Shown here in pieces: positions 7,707-17,873 of a DNA stretch of 64,000 nucleotides. The notes below the pieces were generated by a model. It did no database searches. It was not told where the DNA came from and saw only the letters and a program-made list of their open reading frames with translations. The DNA is from Pseudomonas fluorescens (GTDB lineage: Bacteria; Pseudomonadota; Gammaproteobacteria; Pseudomonadales; Pseudomonadaceae): contig NZ_JSAK01000036.1 in assembly GCF_000802965.1 (NCBI RefSeq), positions 37,154 to 101,153 of the forward strand, in the 5' to 3' direction. The number at the start of each line of letters is the position of its first letter. Within the stretch, counting starts at the first letter, position 1. The translations under genes and the position numbers were made by a program.

Positions 7707-10166
7707 TCAACGGAAAGTGCCAGGCGCCTTCAACAACAAAGGTTGAGGCCTGGCAGGACGACTTTGCAAACTATCGCAGGTAAACAGTTGCGGGCGTTCA
7801 ATAACATACCCTTGAGCGTAATCCACCCCGATCTCCAGCAATGCCTGCTCGATCTGGGGCGTCTCGACAAACTCGGCAATCGTACGCTTACCCATGACAT
7901 GACCGATGTGATTAATCACCTCGACCATGGCGCGGTTAATCGGGTCGTCCAGCATATCCTTTACGAAACTCCCGTCGATCTTCAGGAAGTCTACAGGCAA
8001 ATGTTTCAGGTAAGCGAATGAGGACATACCGGCGCAAAAGTCGTCCAGTGAAAAGTGACAACCTAAGCCTTTGAGCTCATTGATAAATCTAATTGCGCTG
8101 CCCAGATTGGAAATTGCACTGGTTTCAGTGATTTCAAAACAAATCATTTCAGCCGGGATTGAATTAGTAACGAATTGTTCACGCAAGAAGTCAAGAAACG
8201 CCTCATCGCCAATGGTCGTGCCTGACAGATTAATCGCACACATGGCCAGCGGGCCCTTGTGCCTCTCTGCGCGGCATTGGGCAATGATCTTGAAAACATT
8301 CTGCACGACCCAACGATCAAGCGAGGTCATCAGGCCATAACGTTCGGCGGCCGGAATAAAGCTGTCGGGCAAGATCATTCGGCCGGCTTCGTCATGCAGG
8401 CGCAACAGGATTTCGATATGCCCGCTGCCCGGATCGGTATGACCCAGCGGCGCGATCTCCTGGGCGTACAGACAGAAGCGGTCCTCTTCCAGCGCCATGT
8501 GCAAGCGTTGCACCCAGGCCATTTCACCGAAGCGCAGGGACAGTTCCGAATCGTCAGGGTGGTAGACCTGCACCCGGTTGCGACCTTTTTCCTTGGCCAT
8601 GTAGCAGGCCATGTCAGCAGCGCGCAACGAGGCTTCGAGGGTGGTCGGATTATGGGCGACATGCACCAGCCCGATGCTGACGGTGGTCACGAAAGGACGC
8701 CCTTTCCAGACAAAATGCAGGTTCTGCACGGTTTGGCGCAGGCTCTCGGCAATTTTCTCCGCGGAATCAACGGTGCAGTTTTCCAGCAGGATGCCGAATT
8801 CGTCGCCACCGAGCCGGGCCAGCGTATCGCTCTCACGCAAACCGGATTGCAACAGCGCGCAAATATGCCGCAGCAACTCGTCACCCGCCGCATGGCCGCA
8901 GGTATCGTTGACCAGTTTGAACTGATCAAGATCGAGGAACATCAAGGCATGACGCCCCGACTGCCGCGTCAGGGTATGCAGCGCCTGCTCCAGGCGATAT
9001 TCGAACTCGCGGCGATTGGCGAGCCCGGTCAAGGCGTCGTGAGTTGCTTGCCAGGACAGATTGGCAATGTATTGCCGCTCCTGAGTCATGTCGTGCAACA
9101 CCAGCACGGTGCCGCTGACTTTGCCGGCATTGCGGATCGGCGCGCCGACCAGCGTCACCGATACGGTGCTGCCGTCCAGACGCTGAATCAGTTTCGAATG
9201 TTCGCTGCCACCGCTGAGCTGGCCACTCAGAATGCGCTCGATCAAGGTAAAACCGTCGGACTGCGCGTTCTCATCCAGCAGATTGAACAACGCTGCCAGC
9301 GGCAATCCCGTCGCCTGCTCGGCCTTCCAGTGGGTCAATGCTTCAGCGGCCGGATTCATGTAGGCGATGGCGCCTTCGACATCCGTGGTGATTACCCCAT
9401 CGCCAATCGATTGCAAAGTGATCTGTGCCCGGTCTTTCTCCAACTGCAAGGCGTCAGCAAAGGCATGGCGTTGTTTGAGCAGTTTATGGGTGCGCATCAG
9501 GGCTAATGCGATCAAGCCCAAGGCGGTGGCGATGTTCGTCACCAGCAGCAGGCGAAGAATGACCCGCGAGCCTTCGCCCAAGGCATCACTAAAGGCTTTC
9601 GCCGCCGGTGTCACCTCATCGTTGATCGCAAAGATCTGCGACTTCCAGCGCCGGATATCCAAGTCGGAAGCCGGGGTGGCGGTGATGTGCTGATGCATGT
9701 CCTGCGCAACGTCATCAAGCTTGACCAGATACGCGTCACCCACTGTCCAGAGATCGATGGCCTTTTCGAGGTAACTGAAATGGCGGAAATTGAGGTACAG
9801 CCAGATCAGGCTGGAAACGTCATCCGGGTGGTTGCCGCCCTTGAGAATCGCCAGTCGTGCCGCCTCGATGTTCGGCGGCTGATGATCCAGCGCCACGCGC
9901 AACTCGTGACCGCCCTGAGGCACGGCGATGGCCGTCTGGTACTTCTGAAAAATGGCTTCATCGCGGTTATCCGCGTAGAGATTGAGGTAATAGATGGCGT
10001 CTTTCTGGCCCTTGGACCAGAGGCTTTCGCCGGCGACATAGCCGCGAACCGCCGACAGTACGTAGAGGCTGACTCCGCCCAACAGGGCCTGAAACACCAC
10101 AACGGCAATGAATGGCCAGACGATGCCCAATAGCCGAGGCGTTCCGAGTGTCCGCGTTTGATTCAT
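7707..10166 (-). CDS. rbdA: RbdA-type PAS-GGDEF-EAL cyclic di-GMP regulator
   Basis: 819 residues. Two membrane segments (about 13-40 and 203-224) enclose a helical periplasmic sensor; PAS about 245-365; GGDEF at 453-457 with I-site RESD at 444-447; EAL domain from about 555, with EIL at 585-587, NLSG, FEITE, DDF, KIDGSF and EFVE...Q, so the phosphodiesterase site looks complete. Length, architecture and neighbours (ABC exporter, DsbA-like, TrhO, BolA, DUF2059, fumarase) match P. aeruginosa RbdA (PA0861), which promotes biofilm dispersal by degrading c-di-GMP. The start MNQTRTLGTP is preceded by AGGGA; the open frame further upstream is not needed. Confidence 0.88.
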   Translation of the reverse strand: MNQTRTLGTPRLLGIVWPFIAVVVFQALLGGVSLYVLSAVRGYVAGESLWSKGQKDAIYYLNLYADNRDEAIFQKYQTAIAVPQGGHELRVALDHQPPNIEAARLAILKGGNHPDDVSSLIWLYLNFRHFSYLEKAIDLWTVGDAYLVKLDDVAQDMHQHITATPASDLDIRRWKSQIFAINDEVTPAAKAFSDALGEGSRVILRLLLVTNIATALGLIALALMRTHKLLKQRHAFADALQLEKDRAQITLQSIGDGVITTDVEGAIAYMNPAAEALTHWKAEQATGLPLAALFNLLDENAQSDGFTLIERILSGQLSGGSEHSKLIQRLDGSTVSVTLVGAPIRNAGKVSGTVLVLHDMTQERQYIANLSWQATHDALTGLANRREFEYRLEQALHTLTRQSGRHALMFLDLDQFKLVNDTCGHAAGDELLRHICALLQSGLRESDTLARLGGDEFGILLENCTVDSAEKIAESLRQTVQNLHFVWKGRPFVTTVSIGLVHVAHNPTTLEASLRAADMACYMAKEKGRNRVQVYHPDDSELSLRFGEMAWVQRLHMALEEDRFCLYAQEIAPLGHTDPGSGHIEILLRLHDEAGRMILPDSFIPAAERYGLMTSLDRWVVQNVFKIIAQCRAERHKGPLAMCAINLSGTTIGDEAFLDFLREQFVTNSIPAEMICFEITETSAISNLGSAIRFINELKGLGCHFSLDDFCAGMSSFAYLKHLPVDFLKIDGSFVKDMLDDPINRAMVEVINHIGHVMGKRTIAEFVETPQIEQALLEIGVDYAQGYVIERPQLFTCDSLQSRPARPQPLLLKAPGTFR

Positions 10167-10316
10167 GAGGTCCCTTGCATTAGCACTACTTGATCGTCTT
10201 CCGGACGAAATCGCTACAGCTAGACTAGGAGGCGTTCGCATTCCCGGCAAGTGTCAAGCCGGCGCTATTCAGGCACAGCATACTGGAGGTGAACGAGAAA
10301 CAAACGCTTACAGAGA

Positions 10317-12134
10317 TCAGTGCTGTTGTAAATGCCCATACAACTTGGCGTACAAACCACCCTCGGCAATCAACTGCTGATGGTCGCCATCCTCGGCAAT
10401 TTGCCCACCATCGAACACCAGCACCCGATCGGCCTGCTTCACGGCAGAAAGTCGGTGGGCAATGATCAACGTGGTGCGGTTGCTCAGGAACCGCGCCATT
10501 GCCTGATGCAGGTTGTATTCGGTGGCGGCGTCGAGCGCTGAAGTGGCCTCATCGAGAATCACCACCTTCGGTTCGGCCAAAACCATCCGTGCAATCGCCA
10601 GGCGTTGCCGCTGCCCGCCGGACAAGCGCACGCCGGAACGTCCGACGACACTGTCCAGGCCGTTGGGCAACTCGCGAATGGTGGCGTGCAGCTGGGCGAT
10701 TTCCAGTGCTTGCCAGCAAGCCTCGTCGCTGCGTTCGCGGCCCATGGTCAGGTTGGCACGCACGGTGTCGTTGAACAGCGCCGGATGCTGCAGGACCACG
10801 GCGACGTTTTCCCGCACGGTCTCCAGACCGATCTCTTGTTGGGTAGAACCACCAAAGCGAATGGTCCCGGCCAGTGGCGTGTACAGGCCCAGTAGCAATT
10901 GCACCAGCGTGCTCTTGCCGCCACCGCTGGCACCGACGATCGCAACTTTTTCACCGGGGGCGATGGACAGATCCATCTGGTTCAACACCAGTTCATCGCC
11001 GTAGCCGAAACTCAGGCCCTGAACCTCGATACCCACGGTCTCGCGGCCAGTGAACGGGTCGACACCCTTCGGATACTCCGGCTCATCGGCGCGGGACAAC
11101 AACTCGTTGATTCGCGACAGCGCACCGCCGGCGGCGTAGTAGGCGTACTGCAAGTTCAGCAGTTGCTCCACCGGACCGATCATGAACCACAGGTAGCTGA
11201 ACACCGCGAGCATCTGGCCGATGGACAGGTCGGAAAACAGCACGGTGAGCATGGCGGCGGCTCGGAAAATATCGATGCCGAACTGGAACAGTAAACCACT
11301 GGCCCGGTTCGAGGCGTCGGTTTTCCACTGCGAACTTACTGCGTAATCGCGTACTTCCCTGGCGCGCAGACCCAAACGGCCGAGGAAAAAGCCCTGGCGG
11401 TTACCGGCGCGAACTTCCTGGATGGCATCGAGGGTTTCGGTCAACGCCTGGGTGAAGCGCGAGGTGCTGTCGTTCTCGAGTTTCTTCAGGTGTTTGACCC
11501 GCTTGCCCAACTGCACCGTGGCGTAGATCACCAGTGGGTTGAACAGCAGAATCAGCAGCGCCAGCTTCCAGTGCATCCACATCAGAATGCCCGCCGTGCC
11601 GACCAGCGTCAGCATGGCCACGAGGAAACGGCTGAGGGTTTCGCCGACGAATTTGTCCAGGGTGTCGAGGTCGGTTACCAGGTGAGTGGTTACCGTGCCG
11701 CTGCCCAGACTTTCGTACTCCCCCAGCGAAATGCGCTTGAGCCGTTCGATCAGGCGCATGCGAATGCGGTATACGATGTCCTTGGCCAGCGCCGCAAACA
11801 ATCGCGCCTGCACCACGTTGAACAGTAAGGCAGCACAGCGCAGGGCCAGGGTCACCAGCAGCATCAGGCCGATGTATCCCGCTGCTTTCTGCCAGACATC
11901 CGGCAGTGCGTGGTTCATGATTTTCAGGGCGGCGTCGCCATGGCCCAGCAGCACTTCGTCCACCAGCAACGGCAACAGCAAAGGAATCGGGACGCTGCAC
12001 AGGGTGGCCAGCACGGCCACGCCGTTGGCGATCCACAGGGATTTCTTGTGATGAAGGGCCAGACGACGGATTTCTGCCCAGCTTAATCGGTCGACACGCT
12101 TGGCAACGGGGGTGTCGTCAGGCAGATCATGCAC
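10317..12134 (-). CDS. ABC transporter, fused permease and ATPase (exporter type)
   Basis: 605 residues from a GTG start that overlaps the 3' end of the DsbA-like gene (sequence GTGCATGA, with the TGA being the upstream stop). GGAG lies about ten bases before it. An N-terminal six-helix exporter domain is followed by a nucleotide-binding domain: Walker A GASGGGKST near residue 400, signature LSGGQRQRL, Walker B VVILDEATSALD and the switch His in IIAHRLS. Homodimeric lipid-A/multidrug type export is the family role; the substrate is unknown. Same position as PA0860 in P. aeruginosa. Overlap implies translational coupling with the thiol-oxidoreductase gene. Confidence 0.88.
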   Translation of the reverse strand: MHDLPDDTPVAKRVDRLSWAEIRRLALHHKKSLWIANGVAVLATLCSVPIPLLLPLLVDEVLLGHGDAALKIMNHALPDVWQKAAGYIGLMLLVTLALRCAALLFNVVQARLFAALAKDIVYRIRMRLIERLKRISLGEYESLGSGTVTTHLVTDLDTLDKFVGETLSRFLVAMLTLVGTAGILMWMHWKLALLILLFNPLVIYATVQLGKRVKHLKKLENDSTSRFTQALTETLDAIQEVRAGNRQGFFLGRLGLRAREVRDYAVSSQWKTDASNRASGLLFQFGIDIFRAAAMLTVLFSDLSIGQMLAVFSYLWFMIGPVEQLLNLQYAYYAAGGALSRINELLSRADEPEYPKGVDPFTGRETVGIEVQGLSFGYGDELVLNQMDLSIAPGEKVAIVGASGGGKSTLVQLLLGLYTPLAGTIRFGGSTQQEIGLETVRENVAVVLQHPALFNDTVRANLTMGRERSDEACWQALEIAQLHATIRELPNGLDSVVGRSGVRLSGGQRQRLAIARMVLAEPKVVILDEATSALDAATEYNLHQAMARFLSNRTTLIIAHRLSAVKQADRVLVFDGGQIAEDGDHQQLIAEGGLYAKLYGHLQQH

Positions 12135-12765
12135 AGGCAGCGCGCTCCAGCCAGCGGCCGAGCAGCGGTGACAGCACACTGAGCGGTTGATAGCCATTGG
12201 TCAGCAGCGCCAATTGACCATTTCGCTCAGCCAGCAAGGTAGGGAAACCGGCAATACCCAGGTCCTGAACCCAAGTGAAATCGGCAGCTGTCGCCGCGTG
12301 AGTATCGGCGCGGTCAAACGCGGCGGCGAACTCGATGCGCGGCAGGCCTGCGCGCTCCGCCAACTCCACCAACACGCTGGCATGGGTCACGTCGCGCCCT
12401 TCGGCATAAAACGCATGCTGGATCAGCCCGAGCAGTTTCCACGCACAATCCGGCGCCAGGCCGCGTGCCGTCACCAGCGCGCGGCAGGCGGGTTCGGTGT
12501 CGTAGACAAATCCATCAGGCAAGGCACCTTCGCGTTTGAACGGTTGGCTCGTGGCCTCGTTGACCGCTTGCCAGTGCTCAAGGATGTAGCGCCGGGTGGT
12601 CGGTTCAAGCGCCGAGCCACTGCCGGTGCGCAAACCGCCCACCACCAGATGTACGTCCACGCCCGCGGCCGCTGCCTGCTCGACCAATGCGTTTGCAACC
12701 GGGGCAAAGCCCCAGCACCAGGAGCACATCGGATCCATCACATAGAGCAGGCGGCGCGCAGACAT
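12127..12765 (-). CDS. DsbA-family thiol oxidoreductase (FrnE-like)
   Basis: 212 residues with a thioredoxin-like N-terminal strand and the active-site motif CSWC in MDPMCSWCWGF, and a cis-proline loop IAGFPTLLA. There is no signal peptide, so it is probably cytoplasmic, as for the FrnE/2-hydroxychromene isomerase branch. It starts three bases after the trhO stop and overlaps the ABC gene, so trhO, this gene and the exporter form one leftward transcript. The substrate is unknown. Equivalent to PA0859 by gene order. Confidence 0.87.
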   Translation of the reverse strand: MSARRLLYVMDPMCSWCWGFAPVANALVEQAAAAGVDVHLVVGGLRTGSGSALEPTTRRYILEHWQAVNEATSQPFKREGALPDGFVYDTEPACRALVTARGLAPDCAWKLLGLIQHAFYAEGRDVTHASVLVELAERAGLPRIEFAAAFDRADTHAATAADFTWVQDLGIAGFPTLLAERNGQLALLTNGYQPLSVLSPLLGRWLERAACA

Positions 12766-12768
12766 GGT

Positions 12769-13710
12769 TCAGGCCTCGGAGGATGCTTGCTTGTAGTTGT
12801 AGCCGATCGGGTGCGGCATGTTGCGAGCCTTGGCCAGTTCGATCTGCTTTTGCCGATCGATGGCACTGCGACGGGTTTTCTCGCTCAGTTTGTCCCAGCA
12901 ATGCGGGCAACTGATACCGGCCACGTAATGTTCGGATGCACGGTCTTCGATGCTGACCGGCGTACGGCAGGCATGACATTGATCGTAGTCACCTTCGCTC
13001 AGGTCATGGCGCACCGTCACGCGGTTATCGAACACGAAGCAGTCGCCCTGCCACTTGGTTTCTTCCTGCGGCACCTCTTCGAGGTACTTCAGAATGCCGC
13101 CCTTGAGGTGGTAGACCTCACCGTAGCCTTCGCTGAGCATGTAGCTCGAAGCCTTTTCGCAACGAATGCCGCCGGTGCAGAACATCGCGACCTTTTTGTG
13201 CACGGTCGGGTCGAAGTTGGCTTTGATGTAGTCGGGAAATTCGCGAAAACTGGTGGTTTTCGGATCGATCGCGCCTTCGAAGGTACCGATCGACACTTCG
13301 TAGTCGTTGCGGGTGTCGATCAACAGCACTTCCGGATCGCTGATCAGTGCGTTCCAGTCCTGCGGATCCACGTAGGTGCCGACCTTTTTGTTCGGGTCCA
13401 CGCCTTCAACGCCAAGGGTGACGATTTCTTTCTTGAGTTTGACTTTGGTGCGGTAGAACGGCTGCTCGTCGCAGTACGACTCTTTGTGATCGATGTCGTC
13501 CATGCGTGGGTCGTTCTTCAGCCAGGCCATCAGCCCGTCGATGCCTTCGCGGCTGCCGGACACGGTGCCGTTGATGCCTTCTTCGGCGATCAGCAGGGTG
13601 CCTTTGATGCCGTTGTCGACCATGGCCTTGAGCAGTGGCTCACGCAGGTCAACGTAATCTTCCAGGGTGACGAACTTATACAGTGCCGCCACGACAATCT
13701 GTTGTGTCAT
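12769..13710 (-). CDS. trhO: tRNA uridine(34) hydroxylase TrhO (rhodanese family)
   Basis: 313 residues. TrhO (formerly YceA/UPF0176) uses oxygen to hydroxylate U34 of certain tRNAs, giving ho5U, the precursor of cmo5U/mo5U. An N-terminal acylphosphatase-like part (IAEEGINGTVSG) precedes a rhodanese domain with the active-site loop FCTGGIRCEK (C178 and C184). A C-terminal zinc-ribbon-like set of Cys (CHAC and CPHC) is present. The start ATG is preceded by a GGAG-like sequence. First gene of a leftward operon, just downstream of the bolA terminator. Confidence 0.92.
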   Translation of the reverse strand: MTQQIVVAALYKFVTLEDYVDLREPLLKAMVDNGIKGTLLIAEEGINGTVSGSREGIDGLMAWLKNDPRMDDIDHKESYCDEQPFYRTKVKLKKEIVTLGVEGVDPNKKVGTYVDPQDWNALISDPEVLLIDTRNDYEVSIGTFEGAIDPKTTSFREFPDYIKANFDPTVHKKVAMFCTGGIRCEKASSYMLSEGYGEVYHLKGGILKYLEEVPQEETKWQGDCFVFDNRVTVRHDLSEGDYDQCHACRTPVSIEDRASEHYVAGISCPHCWDKLSEKTRRSAIDRQKQIELAKARNMPHPIGYNYKQASSEA

Positions 13711-13757
13711 GGGTAAATCTCCAGGTGGCTACCCTCGTAAGGGGTGAACCGGATGCG

Positions 13758-13787
13758 AAAAAAAACGCGCCGGGTGAGCGGCGCGTT
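13758..13787 (-). terminator. Rho-independent terminator for the bolA transcript
   Basis: Read leftward: AACGCGCC, an eight-base loop, GGCGCGTT, then a run of T. It lies 70 bases past the bolA stop and before trhO, and so separates the two leftward transcripts. Confidence 0.75.
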
Positions 13788-13814
13788 GCGTAGTCTAACA
13801 AAAATAAAGCCAAC

Positions 13815-13846
13815 CCTGTAGGAGCCGGCTTGCCGGCTCCTACAGG
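13815..13846. repeat. Single compact REP hairpin
   Basis: CCTGTAGGAGCCGGC and its exact inverse meet around a short TT centre, a 32-base near-perfect palindrome directly after bolA. Same core (TAGGAGCCGGC) as other REP units in the window. Confidence 0.75.
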
Positions 13847-13854
13847 TGGTGATC

Positions 13855-14154
13855 TTAGTGCTTGCTGCCACCGGCACAAGTCGGCGAAGCCGGAGCCGCG
13901 TCGATCTGTGCCCATTCCTCTGGCGTGTAGGTGTGCAGCGCCAACGCATGGAACTCGCCCATCAGCTCGCCGAGTGTGCCGTAGACTTTCTGGTGGCGCT
14001 TGACCCGGTTCAGGCCTTCGAACTGCTCACTGACAACCACAGCCTTGTAGTGGGTCTGCAACCCGCGACTGTGCATGTGGCTTTCATCCAGCACCTGAAG
14101 ATGCTGGGGCTGAAGCAGGCCCAGGGTCGATTCGATGCGTTGTTGCATGGTCAT
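13855..14154 (-). CDS. bolA: BolA family protein
   Basis: 99 residues with the BolA fold pattern: N-terminal helix (MTMQQRIESTLG), the class motif ESHMHSRG with His residues, and HYKAVVVSEQFEGLNRVKRHQKVYG with the invariant RHQ. BolA proteins pair with monothiol glutaredoxins in iron-sulfur handling and can act on stress and cell-shape genes. The start at 14154 has CGGAG seven bases upstream. The DUF2059 gene ends 12 bases before it, so they are cotranscribed as in P. aeruginosa PA0856-PA0857. Confidence 0.92.
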   Translation of the reverse strand: MTMQQRIESTLGLLQPQHLQVLDESHMHSRGLQTHYKAVVVSEQFEGLNRVKRHQKVYGTLGELMGEFHALALHTYTPEEWAQIDAAPASPTCAGGSKH

Positions 14155-14166
14155 ACTGAACTCCGC

Positions 14167-14691
14167 TTAAGGCTTTTTCTTGGCTGGAGCGGCGGCGCCT
14201 TTCGGGTCCAGCTCAGCGGTCATGTCAGCCAGCAGTTTGTTGACCACAGGTACCGCGCTTTCCAGTTTGGCTTGAGTCATCTGGGCCGATTGCTGGGTCA
14301 GCTGTGGCATTTTTTCCAGGACTTTCTTGCCCAGTGGCGACTGGTAGAAAGCAACCAGGTCCTTGAGCTCGGACTCGGTGAAATTGGTGGTGTAGAGCTT
14401 GACCATGTCCGGTTTCAGCTTGTTCCAGCCAATGGCCTGGTCCAGGGCGGCGTTAGCCTTGGCCTGGTAGGTTTCCAGTACGGCTTTTTTCGATTCCGGG
14501 GCTTTGGTTTGCTGGAAGCGCTGAGCGAACATCTGCTGCACTTGCATGTACACCGGAGTGCCCAATTTGTCAGCATGCGCCAGGGTCAGGAAAGCCTCGG
14601 CACTGGCGTTGTGGCTGGCGGTATCGGCAAAAACCTGGCCGCTGGCGCAAACCAGTGCAACCGCGGTACAGATGGCGCGAAGACGAGTCAT
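14167..14691 (-). CDS. Secreted DUF2059 domain protein
   Basis: 174 residues. A cleavable signal peptide is evident (basic start MTRLRAICTAVALVCASGQ, cleavage likely after VFA). The rest is the helical DUF2059 domain (LAHADKLGTPVYMQVQQMF, then FTESELKDLVAFYQSPLGKK). The function of the family is unknown; periplasmic location is inferred. C-terminal AAAPAKKKP is a low-complexity tail. Cotranscribed with bolA, and divergent from fumC. Confidence 0.85.
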   Translation of the reverse strand: MTRLRAICTAVALVCASGQVFADTASHNASAEAFLTLAHADKLGTPVYMQVQQMFAQRFQQTKAPESKKAVLETYQAKANAALDQAIGWNKLKPDMVKLYTTNFTESELKDLVAFYQSPLGKKVLEKMPQLTQQSAQMTQAKLESAVPVVNKLLADMTAELDPKGAAAPAKKKP

Positions 14692-14802
14692 CGAGTTTCC
14701 TTTTCTAGCAGGCGAGGTAAAACCCCAAGGACGTCCATTCTGCGCCTAAAAAAGTGTGTCACTCAACCCCAAGCCTTGTCGCGCCTGATTTAGAGGGGTT
14801 GA

Positions 14803-14883
14803 ATGAGCAGAATCGAGACTGATGGAACCACGGCCGGCGATCACGGCCTAAACTGCGCAATCAGACCAACAGGAGTGTGCACG

Positions 14884-14904
<21 letters not shown>
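14803..14904 (+). repeat. In-frame repeat of the fumC N-terminal codons upstream of its start
   Basis: ATG at 14803 begins a frame that reads MSRIETD and continues without a stop for 27 codons into the fumC start at 14884, which again reads MSRIETD. Most of the repeated codons differ synonymously. The second copy has AGGAG eight bases upstream; the first has no clear Shine-Dalgarno. Confidence 0.7.
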
Positions 14905-16278
<1,374 letters not shown>

Positions 16279-16294
16279 TTTTTGCAGTAAAGCG

Positions 16295-16370
16295 AAAAGA
16301 TCGCAGCCTGCGGCAGCTCCTATAGAGGGTACGCATTCCCTGTAGGAGCCGCCGCAGGCTGCGATCTTTT
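16295..16370. repeat. Long hairpin repeat, AAAAGATCGCAGCC type
   Basis: AAAAGATCGCAGCCTGCGGC and its inverse GCCGCAGGCTGCGATCTTTT flank a loop with CTCCTA/TAGGAG. The long stem ends in T runs on both strands, so it may act as a bidirectional terminator between the convergent fumC and EamA genes. Two relatives lie at 36585 and 53601. Confidence 0.8.
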
Positions 16371-16375
16371 GATCT

Positions 16376-17329
16376 TCAGGCCATGCGCATCCGCCGAGCC
16401 CTGAGCCCGGCTATCAACGAAGGCCCCAACGCCACCAATGCCGATCCCAACACCACTAGCACCGCCCCGCCATACCCCAGACCATTGATCGTCTCGGCCT
16501 GCACATACTCCGGCCACCACCAGGCCGCCAGTGCCACCGCACCAAAAGTCACCAACGGCGTGATCGCCAATGTCGCACTCACCCGCGACGCTTCCCAATG
16601 GGCCAACGCCTCGGCAAACGCGCCATACGCGATCAGGGTGTTCATGCAGCACGCCAGCAGCAGCCAGCCTTGCAGCGGATTCAATTGCAGCGCTTCCAGC
16701 GGATGCACCCATGGCGTCAGCAACAAACCGCAGGACAGGTAGATCACCATCATCACCTGCAACGAATTCCACACCGTCAGCAACTGTTTTTGCCCCAGCG
16801 CATAAAAGGTCCACACCGTGGATGCCAACAACACCAACAGCACGCCAGCGGTGTAATCGCTGAGCGAGGTCAGCAGTTCACTCAAACGCTGATTGAAAAA
16901 CAGCGCGAAACCGACCAGCAGCACCAACAGACCAATGCCCTGCCCCAGGCTGAAGCGTTCCTTGAACACAAAGACACTGGCGATCAGCAACATGATCGGC
17001 CCCATCTGCACCACCAGTTGTGCGGTGCCAGGGCTGAGCAGGTTCAGGCCCATCAGATACAGCACGTAATTGCCCACCAGTCCGAGCACCGCCATCAGCA
17101 CCAGCCAGCCTCCGCGCGGGCCGAGCACTTTGCGACTGGGCAGGCGTTTGGTCGCCGCCAGGTAAATGAACAGACAGCCACCGGAGACCATCAGGCGAAA
17201 CCAGGTCACCGTGACCGGGTCCATCACCAGCAACACTTGTTTGAGTTTGATCGGCAGGATTCCCCACAACAACGCGGTCAACAAGGCCAGCAACAGACCG
17301 TAAACCCAGCGACCCGACGAAACGTGCAT
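16376..17329 (-). CDS. EamA/DMT-family transporter
   Basis: 317 residues, about ten predicted membrane helices in two EamA repeats (for example LLLALLTALLWGILPI and later VLLVLLASTVWTFYAL). The drug/metabolite transporter superfamily exports small molecules or amino acids; the substrate cannot be told. The ATG giving MHVSSGRWVYG was chosen; a TTG eight codons further upstream also keeps the frame open. The C-terminus is basic (RARRMRMA). Convergent with fumC across a hairpin repeat. Confidence 0.83.
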   Translation of the reverse strand: MHVSSGRWVYGLLLALLTALLWGILPIKLKQVLLVMDPVTVTWFRLMVSGGCLFIYLAATKRLPSRKVLGPRGGWLVLMAVLGLVGNYVLYLMGLNLLSPGTAQLVVQMGPIMLLIASVFVFKERFSLGQGIGLLVLLVGFALFFNQRLSELLTSLSDYTAGVLLVLLASTVWTFYALGQKQLLTVWNSLQVMMVIYLSCGLLLTPWVHPLEALQLNPLQGWLLLACCMNTLIAYGAFAEALAHWEASRVSATLAITPLVTFGAVALAAWWWPEYVQAETINGLGYGGAVLVVLGSALVALGPSLIAGLRARRMRMA

Positions 17330-17539
17330 GTGAACCCCAAAGCCAACTTTCAAGAACCGTCATTCTAGGCGCACCCCCTTGAAGCACACAGGGACAGTTG
17401 GCGGCAGGACGCGAATGAAACTGTGCAGGTCGCACCATTAATTTGGCGAGTTGCCGTCGATCGGATGGCCAGGCACGGCAAGTGGTTCATGCTTAAGCTG
17501 ATTGGATCCATAAACATGAACATCCATCAGGAGATCGCC

Positions 17540-17734
17540 ATGTACGGCATGCGCGCCCAGGACAGCGGCCCCGCCACCCATTTTCGCAGTGACCGGTTAT
17601 GCCGTGTGAATGGAATGCTGTATTTCATCACTCGGGAAAACACCCATGAGGGGCCGTTTGAGAGTCGGGAAGAGGCGTTGCGGGAGATTCAGGCGTATAT
17701 CGAGCGGGTGCAGGTTTTGCAGATGAGCCGGTAA
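17540..17734 (+). CDS. Small DUF6316-like protein
   Basis: 64 residues: MYGMRAQDSGPATHFRSDRL followed by a compact domain with VNGMLYFITRENTHEGPF and ALREIQAYIERV. This resembles the short DUF6316 proteins common in Pseudomonas; function unknown. The start is set by AGGAGA seven bases upstream; an ATG at 17516 would add eight residues but has no such site. It has no signal peptide or membrane segment. Stands alone between an exporter (divergent) and a REP pair. Confidence 0.72.
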   Translation: MYGMRAQDSGPATHFRSDRLCRVNGMLYFITRENTHEGPFESREEALREIQAYIERVQVLQMSR

Positions 17735-17744
17735 ACCGGGGCGC

Positions 17745-17842
17745 CTGCATCGCGGGCAAGCCCGCTCCTACAGGTTTTGTGGCGTTCGCAATCATTGTGA
17801 TCACCACCAATCACTGTGGGAGCGGGCTTGCCCGCGATAGCA
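17745..17842. repeat. REP pair, CGCGGGCAAGCCCGCTCC type
   Basis: ATCGCGGGCAAGCCCGCTCC and inverse GGAGCGGGCTTGCCCGCGAT flank a 50-base loop, between the convergent DUF6316-like and thiolase genes. Confidence 0.85.
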
Positions 17843-17873
17843 ATCTAACAGTCACTAAAAATACTCAAAGTAT

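Noticed and set aside
12187..13716. 509-codon rightward frame over dsbA-like/trhO
   Set aside because: Low-complexity shadow of two well-supported leftward genes; caused by GC-rich third positions.
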